Assembly (NCBI RefSeq): GCF_034421375.1
Contig: NZ_CP139779.1
Span: 2,542,001-2,606,000, forward strand
From: Microbacterium invictum
GTDB lineage: Bacteria > Actinomycetota > Actinomycetes > Actinomycetales > Microbacteriaceae
DNA: 64,000 bases
Direction of reading: 5' to 3'
The translations under genes and the position numbers were made by a program. A model generated the notes under the pieces. That model made no database searches and was not told the DNA's origin. It saw only the letters and a list, made by a program, of their open reading frames with translations. Positions within the stretch are counted from its first letter, which is position 1. The number at the start of each line of letters is the position of its first letter. This document shows positions 24,711 to 33,163 of this stretch, in pieces.

Positions 24711-25612
24711 CACTCCCGCGTTCCCCGGCGTCTCTTCCAGGCCCTCACTCCCCTCCTGCCAAGGGCCATGATTGGGCTGTAGCGACTCAGCTCACGGATG
24801 ATGGTCGCTTCGAGCTCGACCCTCAGGCGGGCGAACTCGCCCGCGATCATGAGAGGCAGCCCAGGTCCCTCGCGCACGACCCACTCTCTCAATTCCCTGT
24901 CTCGCACGAGCGAGTCATCGCGCCGATGTTCAGCCGACAGCGCGAACATGCTGTTTGCCTCGGCGCCCGCGGCCGAGGGTCGTTGCGTCCAGATCGCGAG
25001 GACATCCGGGATGAAGCCGATCGTGTGTCGTGAGAGGACACGCAGTGTGAACTCCCAATCTTCCACCGCGTCGAGCGTCTCGTCGTATCCGCCGACCTCG
25101 TCGTGGACGGATCTTCGGTAAAGGAAGCTGATGGGGACCGCCCGATTCACTTCGAGCATCTCCGACAACGAGATGCGCGCGAGCTCAGGCCAGAAGGGCG
25201 CAATTCCGACGGTCGTCCACGTTCCATTCACGAGCTTCTCGTAGCGGATCTCCGTTCGGCACATCACGCCGATATCGTCGGGGTGTTCGTCGAGCCATTG
25301 CACCGAAGACGCGAGAAATCCATCTCGCCAGAGGTCATCGTCATCGTGAAGGACGACGAACTCTGCTCTCGACGCGGCGATTCCGGTGTTCGCTGCGCGG
25401 CAACGGCCACCTTCTCCTGCAGGGAGGTGTATCACCCGCGCTCGGCCGTCCATCGGACTACCCGCGACAACAGACTCCACCGTCGTGGCGTCGCCACCGT
25501 CGTTGACAACCACGACGTCGACAGGAAACCGCTGTGATGCGACGTCCTTGAGCGCGCGGGCGAGAAACCAGGGCCGATCCTTCGTCCGGATGACCACACT
25601 CACGCGAGACAT
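24710..25612 (-). CDS. Glycosyltransferase family 2
   Basis: 300-aa GT-A enzyme. SVVIRTKDRPWFLARAL opens the nucleotide-sugar fold, VVVNDGGD gives the first Asp, VVLHDDDDLW is the DxD metal site, and VEDWEFTLRV is the catalytic-base ED motif. There are no TM segments, so it is cytoplasmic or peripheral. TAGGGT lies seven bases before the ATG, fitting a leaderless start. It is co-translated with the two-domain transferase downstream. Confidence 0.92.
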   Translation of the reverse strand: MSRVSVVIRTKDRPWFLARALKDVASQRFPVDVVVVNDGGDATTVESVVAGSPMDGRARVIHLPAGEGGRCRAANTGIAASRAEFVVLHDDDDLWRDGFLASSVQWLDEHPDDIGVMCRTEIRYEKLVNGTWTTVGIAPFWPELARISLSEMLEVNRAVPISFLYRRSVHDEVGGYDETLDAVEDWEFTLRVLSRHTIGFIPDVLAIWTQRPSAAGAEANSMFALSAEHRRDDSLVRDRELREWVVREGPGLPLMIAGEFARLRVELEATIIRELSRYSPIMALGRRGVRAWKRRRGTRE

Positions 25613-25619
25613 GGCGTCA

Positions 25620-25625
25620 ACCCTA
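25620..25625 (-). promoter_or_regulatory. Candidate leaderless -10 for the GT2 gene
   Basis: The minus strand reads TAGGGT, seven bases, ATG. It lies in the 61-bp gap after the SDR gene. Confidence 0.5.
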
Positions 25626-25673
25626 ATCGGATCGAGTGAATCGCTTCCGTCACCCCCGCGACAGCCGTTGCGC

Positions 25674-26843
25674 TCAGCGCTTCTCAGCGCGGGAGGTCTT
25701 GAGGAGATTTCGCTGCGTCATCTCGTGGAGCGACCGTTCCAGCTCGTCTCGACCGATGGGCTCGTTCATCACCCACTGCGCGAATCTCTGCACACCCTCG
25801 CGGAATGTAACGCGGGCTTCGAAGTCCATGACTTCGCGGATCCGGCGTGTGTCTGCCATGTTGTGACGGATATCGCCGAGTCGGAACTCCCCGGTGACCT
25901 TCGCGTGGACGCGTGCCCCGTACGCGTCGAAGAGTGCTTCGACCACCTCGAGCACCGTTGTCGGGACACCAGAGCCTACGTTGAAGACCTCGCCAGCGGC
26001 GTCAGGATGCGACACCGCCCGCGCGGTAGCGGCAACGACGTCGTCGATGTAAACAAAGTCCCGTGACTCGAGCCCGTCCTCGAAGATCCGGATCTCCCGT
26101 CCCTGTCTGATGCGTGTGGAGAAGATGGACAGAATGCCGGTGTACGGATTCTGCAGCGATTGCCCAGGCCCGTAGACGTTCTGGTATCGGAGCGAAACCG
26201 GTTCGATCCCCAAGGTAGGGGCGACGGTCATCACGAGCGACTCCTGCATCTGCTTCGTGATCCCGTAGACACTGGATGGGTGGAGTCGCGCGTCCTCGGC
26301 CGTGGGAATGACCTCGATGCGGCCCTCTCCGGGCATATGGACGTCGAAGTCCCCGACCTCCAGATCGGTCTCCGCGCGATGCGGTGGGTGAACTGTGCGA
26401 CCGTCCTCGGTTCGATAAGACCCCTCACCGTAGATCGACCGCGACGATGCGACGACGATTCGCTTGACACCGTGCGGTTCCCTGGTGAGGAGGTCCAGAA
26501 TCTTCGCCGTGCCCCCAACATTGACGGACACGTATTTGTCTATCTGGTACATGGACTGGCCCGTGCCCGTCTCCGCGGCCAGATGAACGATCTCCGAGAC
26601 CCCTCGTAAAGCTTGGCGGAGGTCGGAATCAGACGTCACGGACCCCACGATGACGTCGGCGACGGTCCGCAACTCGTGAAGGGCCGCCATTTCGTCGGCA
26701 GGTACATCGCCATGAACCTGCGGCGACATTGAATCGAGGACGACGACATCGCGACCCTCGTCACGCAGTCGACGGGCCAAGCGAGACCCTATGAACCCTG
26801 CGCCGCCGGTGATCAGTACGCGGCCATCTGTCGATCCACCCAT
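25674..26843 (-). CDS. Extended SDR, dTDP-L-rhamnose 4-epimerase-like
   Basis: 389 aa. [11 protein letters not shown] (residues 12-22) binds NAD(P); VVASSRSIYGEG and SSVYGITKQMQE supply Ser and the Tyr-x3-Lys pair. The segment DSMSPQVHGD is characteristic of the dTDP-L-rhamnose 4-epimerase/WbiB group, which converts dTDP-L-rhamnose to dTDP-6-deoxy-L-talose, rather than of GalE. Length is also nearer that group. 6-deoxytalose is a known wall sugar in several Microbacteriaceae. A UDP-sugar epimerase role cannot be excluded. AGGGG lies nine bases before the ATG. Confidence 0.82.
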   Translation of the reverse strand: MGGSTDGRVLITGGAGFIGSRLARRLRDEGRDVVVLDSMSPQVHGDVPADEMAALHELRTVADVIVGSVTSDSDLRQALRGVSEIVHLAAETGTGQSMYQIDKYVSVNVGGTAKILDLLTREPHGVKRIVVASSRSIYGEGSYRTEDGRTVHPPHRAETDLEVGDFDVHMPGEGRIEVIPTAEDARLHPSSVYGITKQMQESLVMTVAPTLGIEPVSLRYQNVYGPGQSLQNPYTGILSIFSTRIRQGREIRIFEDGLESRDFVYIDDVVAATARAVSHPDAAGEVFNVGSGVPTTVLEVVEALFDAYGARVHAKVTGEFRLGDIRHNMADTRRIREVMDFEARVTFREGVQRFAQWVMNEPIGRDELERSLHEMTQRNLLKTSRAEKR

Positions 26844-26943
26844 TTATCGAGGCCCCTGGTCGTCTGAGAGTCGCGGATTATTGCCGTTGGACGGGAAACC
26901 CGATCCGCCAGACACCGTAGCATCGCGCGACACACCTGATGAT

Positions 26944-28077
26944 TCAAAGGTCGGCGTGCAGCTGCCAGACACGATCGCTCGAGCCGGCCCACGAGAACGC
27001 CCGACCACGATCAGCGGCGAGGACGCCCAGCCGCTCGGCGGCCGACACCGACCCGAGCGCCTCGGCCAGGGCAGCGCCGAGCGCCTCACCGAGCACAGCG
27101 TCCTCCGACTCGTCGACGAGCTGACCGCCGTCCGAGATCACCTCGGCGTGCGAATCGGATGCCGCGGCGAGCACCGGCACGCCGAGGGTCAGCGCGTCCA
27201 CGACGCGCCAGGGGAACGCCTCACGCCGCGACGGCGCGAGGAACGCCAGCGCCGCACCGAACACGGCCGCCCGGTCCCAGGTCTCCAGCGCGCCCCGCAC
27301 GTGCAGGCGACGCTCCGGCAGCCCCGCGGCCTCGGCGAGGTCGGCGATCGCCGGCTCCTCCCCCTCGGGCGCGTCGATGACGACGACGGGCAGATCCACG
27401 CCCGACCGCGCCACCGCGCCCAGCCCGACCGCAAGCCCGTCCGAGGCGCGCGATGCCGACCCGGCGAGCAGCACGAACCCCTCGGGCAGGTCGAGGGCAC
27501 GCCGGCGCCCGACCTCGTCGTTCGGCACGGCGAAGCCGAGCGGCGATGCGCCGGGGATCACGCGGATCCGCTCCCCCAGGTTCACGACCCCGGCGATCCG
27601 CCGTGCGAGCGCATGGGTCGGCACGACGACGGCGTCGGCATGCTTGGCGGCGCGCTTGATCATCGCCCGCTGGAACGACAGCGCTCCACGCGAGAGCTCT
27701 CCCGGCGCATCCCAGGCCCGGCTGTCCCAGACCGTGACGACCGTCTGGTCGTGGTTGTGCACCCGGTCGTGGCGGACGAGCGGCGCGAGCAGCGTCGGCG
27801 AGTGGATCATCCCACCACCGATGCCCGTCGGCGCGCCCAGCTGCACGGCCATGGCGAGCTCGCGGCGCGGCAGCGCCGCAGCATGCACCCCCGCGAGGCC
27901 GGGGACGGCGGCACGCAGCGCCGTGGCATCCGTCTGCGCCGGCACGACCGCCTCGACGTCGGTCCCCGAGGGGGCCCCGGCCACGAGCGCGCGTGCGAGT
28001 TCGCGGGATGCTTCGGCGAGATCGTGATCGGTCGGCACCGCGACCTGGTCGAGCATGACTCGGAGCGTGGCGGTCAT
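26944..28077 (-). CDS. Glycosyltransferase family 1 (GT4-type)
   Basis: 377-aa GT-B glycosyltransferase. The N-terminal half includes GGGMIHSPTLLAPLV and ADAVVVPTHALARRI; the C-terminal half has LPEGFVLLAGSAS and the donor-site segment LAPSRREAFPWRVVDALTLGVPVLA, where EAFPWRVVDA replaces the usual EGFGLPxLEA. The ATG overlaps the LCP gene stop by one base. A much longer in-frame reading extends 1.3 kb upstream but is antisense-frame noise over the LCP gene. Acting with LCP ligase and purE in one transcript is likely. Confidence 0.88.
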   Translation of the reverse strand: MTATLRVMLDQVAVPTDHDLAEASRELARALVAGAPSGTDVEAVVPAQTDATALRAAVPGLAGVHAAALPRRELAMAVQLGAPTGIGGGMIHSPTLLAPLVRHDRVHNHDQTVVTVWDSRAWDAPGELSRGALSFQRAMIKRAAKHADAVVVPTHALARRIAGVVNLGERIRVIPGASPLGFAVPNDEVGRRRALDLPEGFVLLAGSASRASDGLAVGLGAVARSGVDLPVVVIDAPEGEEPAIADLAEAAGLPERRLHVRGALETWDRAAVFGAALAFLAPSRREAFPWRVVDALTLGVPVLAAASDSHAEVISDGGQLVDESEDAVLGEALGAALAEALGSVSAAERLGVLAADRGRAFSWAGSSDRVWQLHADL

Positions 28078-29528
28078 CAGCCCTCCGGCGTCGGCGTCGG
28101 GGTGGGCGGATGCAGGGCGTTGCGCACGAGCTCCTGCACGTAGGCGTAGTCGGGGTCGTACTCGTCGATGCCGAACTCGGGGATGAGCTCGATCGTCGTG
28201 ACCGGTTGCTCCTGCGCCTTCAGCGCCAGGTCGGCGAGGTAGGGCAGGAGCGACTGCGGCAGGTCGGTCTGGACGATGTCGGCGCCGGCGGCGGCGATGT
28301 CCTGGAACCGGGTCAGCACCGTCTGCGGCGTGAACTGGTTGAGGATCGCCTGCTGCAGAATGCGCTGACGCTGCATCCGGTCGAAGTCGCTCGTGGTGTA
28401 GCGCGAACGGGCGTACCACTGGGCGGTGTCGCCGTCCATGCGCTGCAGGCCCGGCTCGATCCAGCCGATCGCCCACTCCTCGGCGGGCTGTCCGTCGTAC
28501 TGCGGCCCGCCGCCCTTGGGCAGCCGCTCGGTCACCTCGATCTCGACCCCGCCGAGCGCGTCGACGAGCGAGGCGAAGCCGTGCATGTCGATGAAGACGT
28601 AATACGGGATCTCGATCCCGAGGATGCCTTCGGCGGCATCCTTCGTCGCCTCGATCCCGGGAGCCGAGCCGTTCGCGACGGCGTCGGGGTAGAGGGCGTT
28701 GCCGTCCTGGCAGACCTCGACCTCGGTGCGGAGCTGGTTGATGCCGCTCCCCCACCCGCAGCTCGGATCGGCGAACCCCTGGTGCCCGTCGGGATAGCGG
28801 TCCTGCATCGGCCCGGGCGCGAAGGGGAAGTGCGGCATGTCCCGAGGGATGCCGGTGATCGTCGTCGCACCGGTGTCGGCGTTCACCGACACGACCGAGA
28901 TGCTGTCGAACCGCATCGAATCGCGTCCCTCGCCGCTGTCGGCGCCCAGGAGCAGGATGTTGTAGTACCCGTCCGAGGGAGGAACGGAGGGGCCGCTCAC
29001 GCCGAAGATTGCCCCGAGGGTGTCGCGCGCCGTGCCCGTGACCTGCGCGGCGTAGCCCACGGTGCCGCTCGCGACGACGAGCAGGGCGACGGCGAACGCG
29101 GCGATCCCGAAGCGGGCACCCCGGCCGGTGCGGACGAGCCGGACGAGCCGCAGGGTGTCGATCGTCAGCACGATCCACAGCGCGGCGTAGGCGATGAGGA
29201 TCCCCTGGATGAGCAGGAGCACGAACCAGTTGGTCGCGAGGGTGAGGAACACCGTCTGCGCGAAGGTGGAGGTGAGGACCGCGCCCACCGCGAGGAGCCA
29301 CGACACCAGGGTGGCGGTGATGCCGACCCGGCCGAGGCGGCGATTGCCGGCGACGACCTGCGCAGAGCCGGGGAGAAGGAAGTTCAGTCCGACGAGCCAC
29401 CAGCCGCGCTTGGTCATCATCGCGGGCGAGCCGGCGTCGGGGAAGCGCAGGGGGCGCTCTTCGAGCACGCGATTGCGCGCACCGGATGACCCGTGCGCCG
29501 CGGTGCGCGGCGGGCTCGCCACGCTCAC
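28077..29528 (-). CDS. LytR-CpsA-Psr (LCP) family glycan ligase
   Basis: 483 aa: about 40 cytoplasmic residues, four hydrophobic segments (about 42-160), then the extracytoplasmic LCP domain. Motifs are [23 protein letters not shown] (shown by the catalytic-Arg/Asp context [12 protein letters not shown]), [12 protein letters not shown] and [21 protein letters not shown] proteins transfer lipid-linked polymers (teichoic acids, arabinogalactan) to peptidoglycan, which fits the glycan locus. The GTG start overlaps the purE stop by four bases, so this wall gene is wired to the purE transcript. C-terminal Pro/Thr tail is short. Confidence 0.93.
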   Translation of the reverse strand: MSVASPPRTAAHGSSGARNRVLEERPLRFPDAGSPAMMTKRGWWLVGLNFLLPGSAQVVAGNRRLGRVGITATLVSWLLAVGAVLTSTFAQTVFLTLATNWFVLLLIQGILIAYAALWIVLTIDTLRLVRLVRTGRGARFGIAAFAVALLVVASGTVGYAAQVTGTARDTLGAIFGVSGPSVPPSDGYYNILLLGADSGEGRDSMRFDSISVVSVNADTGATTITGIPRDMPHFPFAPGPMQDRYPDGHQGFADPSCGWGSGINQLRTEVEVCQDGNALYPDAVANGSAPGIEATKDAAEGILGIEIPYYVFIDMHGFASLVDALGGVEIEVTERLPKGGGPQYDGQPAEEWAIGWIEPGLQRMDGDTAQWYARSRYTTSDFDRMQRQRILQQAILNQFTPQTVLTRFQDIAAAGADIVQTDLPQSLLPYLADLALKAQEQPVTTIELIPEFGIDEYDPDYAYVQELVRNALHPPTPTPTPEG

Positions 29529-30091
29529 AGCGAGTCCTTCAGGCGACGGTTCTTCTCCTCGACGGCGGCTTCGAGGTCACGGGCGTATGCCTCGACCTGC
29601 TCTGCGATGCGGGGGTTGCTCGCGCCCAGGATGCGGACGGCGAGGAGCCCGGCGTTCTTGGCGCCGTTGATCGACACGGTGGCGACGGGGATGCCTGCGG
29701 GCATCTGGACGATGCTCAGCAGCGAGTCGAGTCCGTCGAGGGTCGCCAGCTGCACCGGCACGCCGACGACGGGAAGGGCGGTGACCGAGGCGAGCATGCC
29801 CGGCAGGTGCGCGGCGCCTCCGGCGCCGGCGATGACCACCCGGATGCCGCGGGACCGCGCCCCGCGCCCGTAGGCCATGAGCTTGTCGGGCGTGCGGTGC
29901 GCCGAGACGACCTCGACCTCGTGCGGAATGCCGAAGTCGGTGAGCACCTGGGAGGCGTCGCTCATGACTCGCCAGTCGGAGTCGGACCCCATGACCACGC
30001 CGACCAGCGGATCGGTGGCCGCGTGCAGCGGGGTGTCGTGATGCAGAGCGGTGCGCGCGTCGGATTCAGCGCTCGCGAAAGACCCAGTCAC
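29525..30091 (-). CDS. purE: N5-carboxyaminoimidazole ribonucleotide mutase
   Basis: Converts N5-CAIR to CAIR in purine synthesis, acting after PurK. 188 aa; [46 protein letters not shown] (shown by [12 protein letters not shown]) and GVPVQ are class I PurE signatures. The GTG start at 30091 adds about 28 residues before the core; TACCCT six bases upstream supports it as a leaderless start. The much longer in-frame reading runs antisense-frame across purK and was rejected. It is separated from purK by the hairpin repeat array. Confidence 0.95.
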   Translation of the reverse strand: MTGSFASAESDARTALHHDTPLHAATDPLVGVVMGSDSDWRVMSDASQVLTDFGIPHEVEVVSAHRTPDKLMAYGRGARSRGIRVVIAGAGGAAHLPGMLASVTALPVVGVPVQLATLDGLDSLLSIVQMPAGIPVATVSINGAKNAGLLAVRILGASNPRIAEQVEAYARDLEAAVEEKNRRLKDSL

Positions 30092-30097
30092 CCGACA

Positions 30098-30103
30098 AGG
30101 GTA
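30098..30103 (-). promoter_or_regulatory. Candidate leaderless -10 for purE
   Basis: The minus strand reads TACCCT, six bases, GTG. It lies between the hairpin repeats and purE, so purE, the LCP gene and the transferase could be transcribed apart from purK. Confidence 0.45.
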
Positions 30104-30130
30104 GGGCGCCGAACTGGAAGAAGCCCGCAA

Positions 30131-30209
30131 CGGCGCGCAAGCGCCGGTGCTGAGGTGCCGTCGGCGCGCAAGCGCCGGTGCTGAGGTGCCGTCGGCGCGC
30201 AAGCGCCGG
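30131..30209. repeat. 31-bp tandem repeat (two full copies and a half) of GNRA-loop hairpins
   Basis: Units begin at 30131, 30162 and 30193. The first two are identical over 31 bp; the third is cut after 17 bp and ends one base from the purK stop codon. Each unit contains CGGCGC-GCAA-GCGCCG on the plus strand, a perfect 6-bp stem with a four-base loop, so the purK-purE transcript would carry three hairpins in a row. There is no T-run, so simple termination is not obvious; RNA stabilisation, attenuation or slippage-born repeats are alternatives. Confidence 0.9.
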
Positions 30210-30210
30210 C

Positions 30211-31344
30211 TCAGTCCACGAACACCGCCGCTGCCGCCCGCGCAGCGTAGGCGACGTCGTCGAGGTCGTCGCCCGAGACGTTGACGTGCCCCACTTTGCG
30301 TCCGGGCCGCGGTGACTTGCCGTACGTGTGCACCTTCGCCTCGGGGTGGCGTGCCATCGCGTCGCCGAATCGCTCGACGAGGCCGCCCTCGGCGGGCCCG
30401 CCGAGGATGTTGATCATCACGGTCCACGTCGCCTTGGGCGAGGAGTCGCCCAGCGGCAGGTCGAGCACGGCGCGCAGATGCTGCTCGAACTGGCTGGTGA
30501 CGGCCCCGTCCTGGGTCCAGTGACCGCTGTTGTGCGGTCGCATCGCGAGCTCGTTGACGAGTACCCGGTCGGCGGTCTCGAACAGCTCGACCGCCAGCAT
30601 CCCTGACACGTCCAGTCCCTCGGCGATGCCGACGGCGATCTCGCTGGTGACCTGCTGCTCGCGCTCGCCGGTGCGCTGCGCGGGAGCGAGCACCTCGGCG
30701 CACACCCCATCGCGCTGCACGGTCTCGACGAGCGGGTACGCCCGCACCTCGCCCGAGGGGCGGCGCGCGACCTGCTGGGCGAGCTCGCGAATGAAAGGCA
30801 CGAGCTCTTCGATGAGGAGCTCGCCGCCGCGACCGTCTTCGGCGAGCGCCGTGAACCAGTCGTCGGCCTCGTGCGCCGACGACACCACCCGCACGCCCTT
30901 GCCGTCGTACCCGCCCCTCGGCGTCTTCACCACGGCGCGGCCGCCGTGTTCGGCGAGGAACGCCTCGATCCCGGCGGCGTCGCTGACCGCCGCCCAGTCG
31001 GGCTGGGGCATGCCGAGCTCGTCCAGGCGTCGCCGCATGTGCAGCTTGTCCTGCGCGAACCGCAGCGCGTGCGGCCCGGGCCGCACGGCGATGCCGGCGT
31101 CGACGAGAGCGCCGAGGACATCCTGCGGCACGTGCTCGTGGTCGAAGGTGACGACATCCACGTCGCGGGCGAAGCGCACAACGGTGTCGGCGTCACGGTA
31201 ATCGCCGACCGCGGTCGCGGCGAGCGCCGCCGACATCCCGTCGTCCTCGGCCAGCACGCGCAGCTCCACACCCAGTTCGACCGCCGGCGCGATCATCATG
31301 CGCGCCAACTGTCCACCGCCGACGACTCCGACTCGCAGGGTCAT
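30211..31344 (-). CDS. purK: 5-(carboxyamino)imidazole ribonucleotide synthase
   Basis: ATP-grasp enzyme that carboxylates AIR to N5-CAIR using bicarbonate. 377 aa; [13 protein letters not shown] at the N-terminus, [12 protein letters not shown] in the ATP-grasp loop, [12 protein letters not shown], and [15 protein letters not shown] with metal-binding Glu/Asn residues are PurK-specific. ATG at 31344 is preferred to the ATG two codons earlier because GGAAGGA is spaced five bases from it. purE follows after the hairpin repeats. Confidence 0.95.
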   Translation of the reverse strand: MTLRVGVVGGGQLARMMIAPAVELGVELRVLAEDDGMSAALAATAVGDYRDADTVVRFARDVDVVTFDHEHVPQDVLGALVDAGIAVRPGPHALRFAQDKLHMRRRLDELGMPQPDWAAVSDAAGIEAFLAEHGGRAVVKTPRGGYDGKGVRVVSSAHEADDWFTALAEDGRGGELLIEELVPFIRELAQQVARRPSGEVRAYPLVETVQRDGVCAEVLAPAQRTGEREQQVTSEIAVGIAEGLDVSGMLAVELFETADRVLVNELAMRPHNSGHWTQDGAVTSQFEQHLRAVLDLPLGDSSPKATWTVMINILGGPAEGGLVERFGDAMARHPEAKVHTYGKSPRPGRKVGHVNVSGDDLDDVAYAARAAAAVFVD

Positions 31345-31443
31345 GGACATCCTTCCGCTCGAACTTCCATCTTGGCGCAGTCCACGTCGGTTGCGCAGAC
31401 GCGGTCCGCGCGCGGGCGCCCGCCATCACCCGGATGAAGGAGG

Positions 31444-32028
31444 TCAGCCGAGCTGCGGGAGGGGCGGAGGGGGCGCGGGCGGCATCGGACCCGAAGGGAG
31501 GGCCTGCGCGTCGCGATGCGCGAGGATCTGGTTGACCTCGACCTGGTCGACGAGCACCTCGTGCACGAGGACCACGCCGGGGATGTTCTTCATCCGGAGC
31601 GGCTCGTCGGCGCCGTTGGAGAGTGTGAGGGTCCCGGCTCCCCACATCCGCTGCAGGATGCCGCGACGCACCTGGATGGTGTAGCCGCGGACGTGCGAAA
31701 GGTCGCGGCGACGGGTCGCGAGGATGCCGGAACGCTCGATGACCCGGCGCGTGGTGATGGTGTAGACGCGGCTCCACCAGGCCACGAACGGAAGGAGCAC
31801 GAGGAGGAACACGACAACGGCCGCCGCGGTCAGCAGCATCCAGTTCTCCAGCGGCGCCGGGAGGTTGCCCCAGAAGAACCCGGTCGCCCCGGAGACCGCG
31901 ATGAGGATGAGGGCCGACCAGAAGAGCCTCCGTGCGTGCGAGCGCACCCGCGCGATCCGCAGCTCGGGCGTCGGCACCCCCGGTGCGGGAGTGGCGGGAC
32001 GCCCGGCGATGCTGGTCGGGTGCGTCAT
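31444..32028 (-). CDS. PH domain-containing membrane protein (bPH2/DUF304-like)
   Basis: 194 aa: cytoplasmic N-terminus, two TM helices (about residues 34-85), then a bacterial PH domain with YTITTRRVIERSGILATRRRDLSHV pattern (key parts TTRRVIERSG and RRRDLSHVR), typical of YdbS/YdbT-like proteins. The C-terminus is Pro-rich. The ATG at 32028 is chosen over an in-frame start 14 codons earlier because GACAAT lies six bases upstream, the leaderless spacing used by neighbours. Function unknown; often found beside purK in actinobacteria. Confidence 0.85.
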   Translation of the reverse strand: MTHPTSIAGRPATPAPGVPTPELRIARVRSHARRLFWSALILIAVSGATGFFWGNLPAPLENWMLLTAAAVVVFLLVLLPFVAWWSRVYTITTRRVIERSGILATRRRDLSHVRGYTIQVRRGILQRMWGAGTLTLSNGADEPLRMKNIPGVVLVHEVLVDQVEVNQILAHRDAQALPSGPMPPAPPPPLPQLG

Positions 32029-32034
32029 ACACCC

Positions 32035-32040
32035 ATTGTC
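32035..32040 (-). promoter_or_regulatory. Weak candidate leaderless -10 for the PH-domain gene
   Basis: The minus strand reads GACAAT, six bases, ATG. The first base departs from TANNNT, so this is tentative. Confidence 0.3.
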
Positions 32041-32103
32041 GGGGCAGCGGCGGACATTCCGGCGCACCACACCCGGCGCGCGGCGGTCTGGCCCGCGATC
32101 GGC

Positions 32104-32901
32104 TCAGCGCACGTGCACGACGTCTCCGGCAGATACCGCGGTCTCGCGGCCGGTGGCGTCTTCGACGACGAGCCGTCCGTCGGCGTCGAGCCGCGCCGCG
32201 CGGCCGGTGAGCCGGGTGCCGTCGGGCAGCTGCACGGCGACGTCGGCGCCGAGGGTCGAGCACAGGGCGCTCACCTCGCCCGAGACGCCGGATGCCGCGG
32301 CATCGCCTCGCGCGGTGACGAGTGCGGTGAGCTGCTCGTCCAGAGCCGTGAGGAAGTCGGCGACCAGCCGGTCGTCGTCGCAGGTGAGTCCGAGGGCGGC
32401 GAACGAGACGGCGGTGTCGACCGGGAGGTCTGCCCGGGTCATCCGCGTGTTCACTCCGGCGCCGACGACGACGGTGTCGGGATCGCCTCCGACGACCTCG
32501 GCGAGGATGCCGCAGACCTTGCCCCCGTCGACGAGGACGTCGTTCGGCCACTTGAGGGTGGCCGAGTGCGGCGTGCCGCGCAGTTGCGCGCCGACCGCGC
32601 GGGCCATCGCGGCACCGGCGACGAGCGGGATCCAGCCGCGGGACTCGAGGGGAAGCGCCGGCACGCGGACCACGACCGACAGGGCCAGCGCAGTGCCGGG
32701 CGGAGTGGTCCAGCTGCGGTCGAGGCGGCCGCGACCGGCGCGCTGGTCCGTGGTGAGGAGCACCGACAGGTGCGGCCAGCCGTCGGGGTCGGCCGCGGCG
32801 GCCGCGAGGACGTCGGCGTTAGTGGAGTCGGTGGACTCGGTGATCTGAACGCGGGGGCTCACGGCGGCGGCGCGGGGATACCCGTCGGTGGGGATCGGCA
32901 T
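32104..32901 (-). CDS. birA: Biotin--[acetyl-CoA-carboxylase] ligase
   Basis: Attaches biotin to the BCCP domain of the carboxylase alpha subunit (41555-43321). 265 aa; class I ligase without the N-terminal DNA-binding HTH, so not a repressor. Motifs: ESTDSTNADVL, the biotinyl-AMP loop TTDQRAGRGRLDRSW, LKWPNDVLVDGGKVCGIL and VVVGAGVNTR, followed by a C-terminal SH3-like domain. TAGGGT lies six bases before the ATG. Its placement next to carboxylase beta and epsilon genes fits the function. Confidence 0.96.
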   Translation of the reverse strand: MPIPTDGYPRAAAVSPRVQITESTDSTNADVLAAAAADPDGWPHLSVLLTTDQRAGRGRLDRSWTTPPGTALALSVVVRVPALPLESRGWIPLVAGAAMARAVGAQLRGTPHSATLKWPNDVLVDGGKVCGILAEVVGGDPDTVVVGAGVNTRMTRADLPVDTAVSFAALGLTCDDDRLVADFLTALDEQLTALVTARGDAAASGVSGEVSALCSTLGADVAVQLPDGTRLTGRAARLDADGRLVVEDATGRETAVSAGDVVHVR

Positions 32902-32907
32902 GCCTTC

Positions 32908-32913
32908 ACCCTA
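32908..32913 (-). promoter_or_regulatory. Candidate leaderless -10 for birA
   Basis: The minus strand reads TAGGGT, six bases, ATG. Confidence 0.5.
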
Positions 32914-32978
32914 TGCGGGGGCGGTCACTGCGCGCGGGGGCTTGCATAAGGCGCGGTCACTCCTCTTCTCCCCCTCCT

Positions 32979-33051
32979 CGCGCGTACGATCGGCCGGCAG
33001 GCGGACCTTGCGCGCGCGGTGTACGCGTCTCGGCCGGTCGTACGCGCGCGG
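32979..33051. repeat. Palindromic element A1 (family A), upstream of the first DUF559 gene
   Basis: The left arm (32979-32996) and right arm (33031-33048) pair over 18 bases with one mismatch; the 34-base interior includes GTACGCGT. The right arm GGTCGTACGCGCGCGG recurs with one or two changes in element A2 downstream of the gene, in the same orientation. It ends 112 bases before the ATG of the DUF559 gene. The remaining upstream sequence up to 33163 shows no gene. Confidence 0.75.
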
Positions 33052-33163
33052 AAGACGGCGCCGTCGCGGCATCCGTTCCTGCCCATGTGGCGCCGGCGCC
33101 GAGTCATCCCCAGATCGCCGTGAGGCACGGTCGACCGCCCTGCGACGTCGCGATGCTGACCGG

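Noticed and set aside
26944..29400. Very long minus-strand open frame of about 820 codons
   Set aside because: Its first two thirds are an Arg/Pro-rich frame overlapping the clear LCP gene; only the last 377 codons, starting at 28077, encode a recognisable glycosyltransferase.
30131..30209. 31-bp repeats between purK and purE as a CRISPR remnant
   Set aside because: Units are contiguous with no variable spacers; the hairpin-bearing tandem interpretation is sufficient.
29525..30703. PurE fused to an N-terminal extension of about 200 residues
   Set aside because: The extension is Arg-rich out-of-frame coding over purK and the hairpin repeats; a leaderless GTG at 30091 gives a normal PurE.
32902..33163. 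Possible small gene upstream of the first DUF559 protein
   Set aside because: Open frames there are Arg/Ala-rich with no ribosome site and are interrupted by palindrome A1; nothing coding could be supported.
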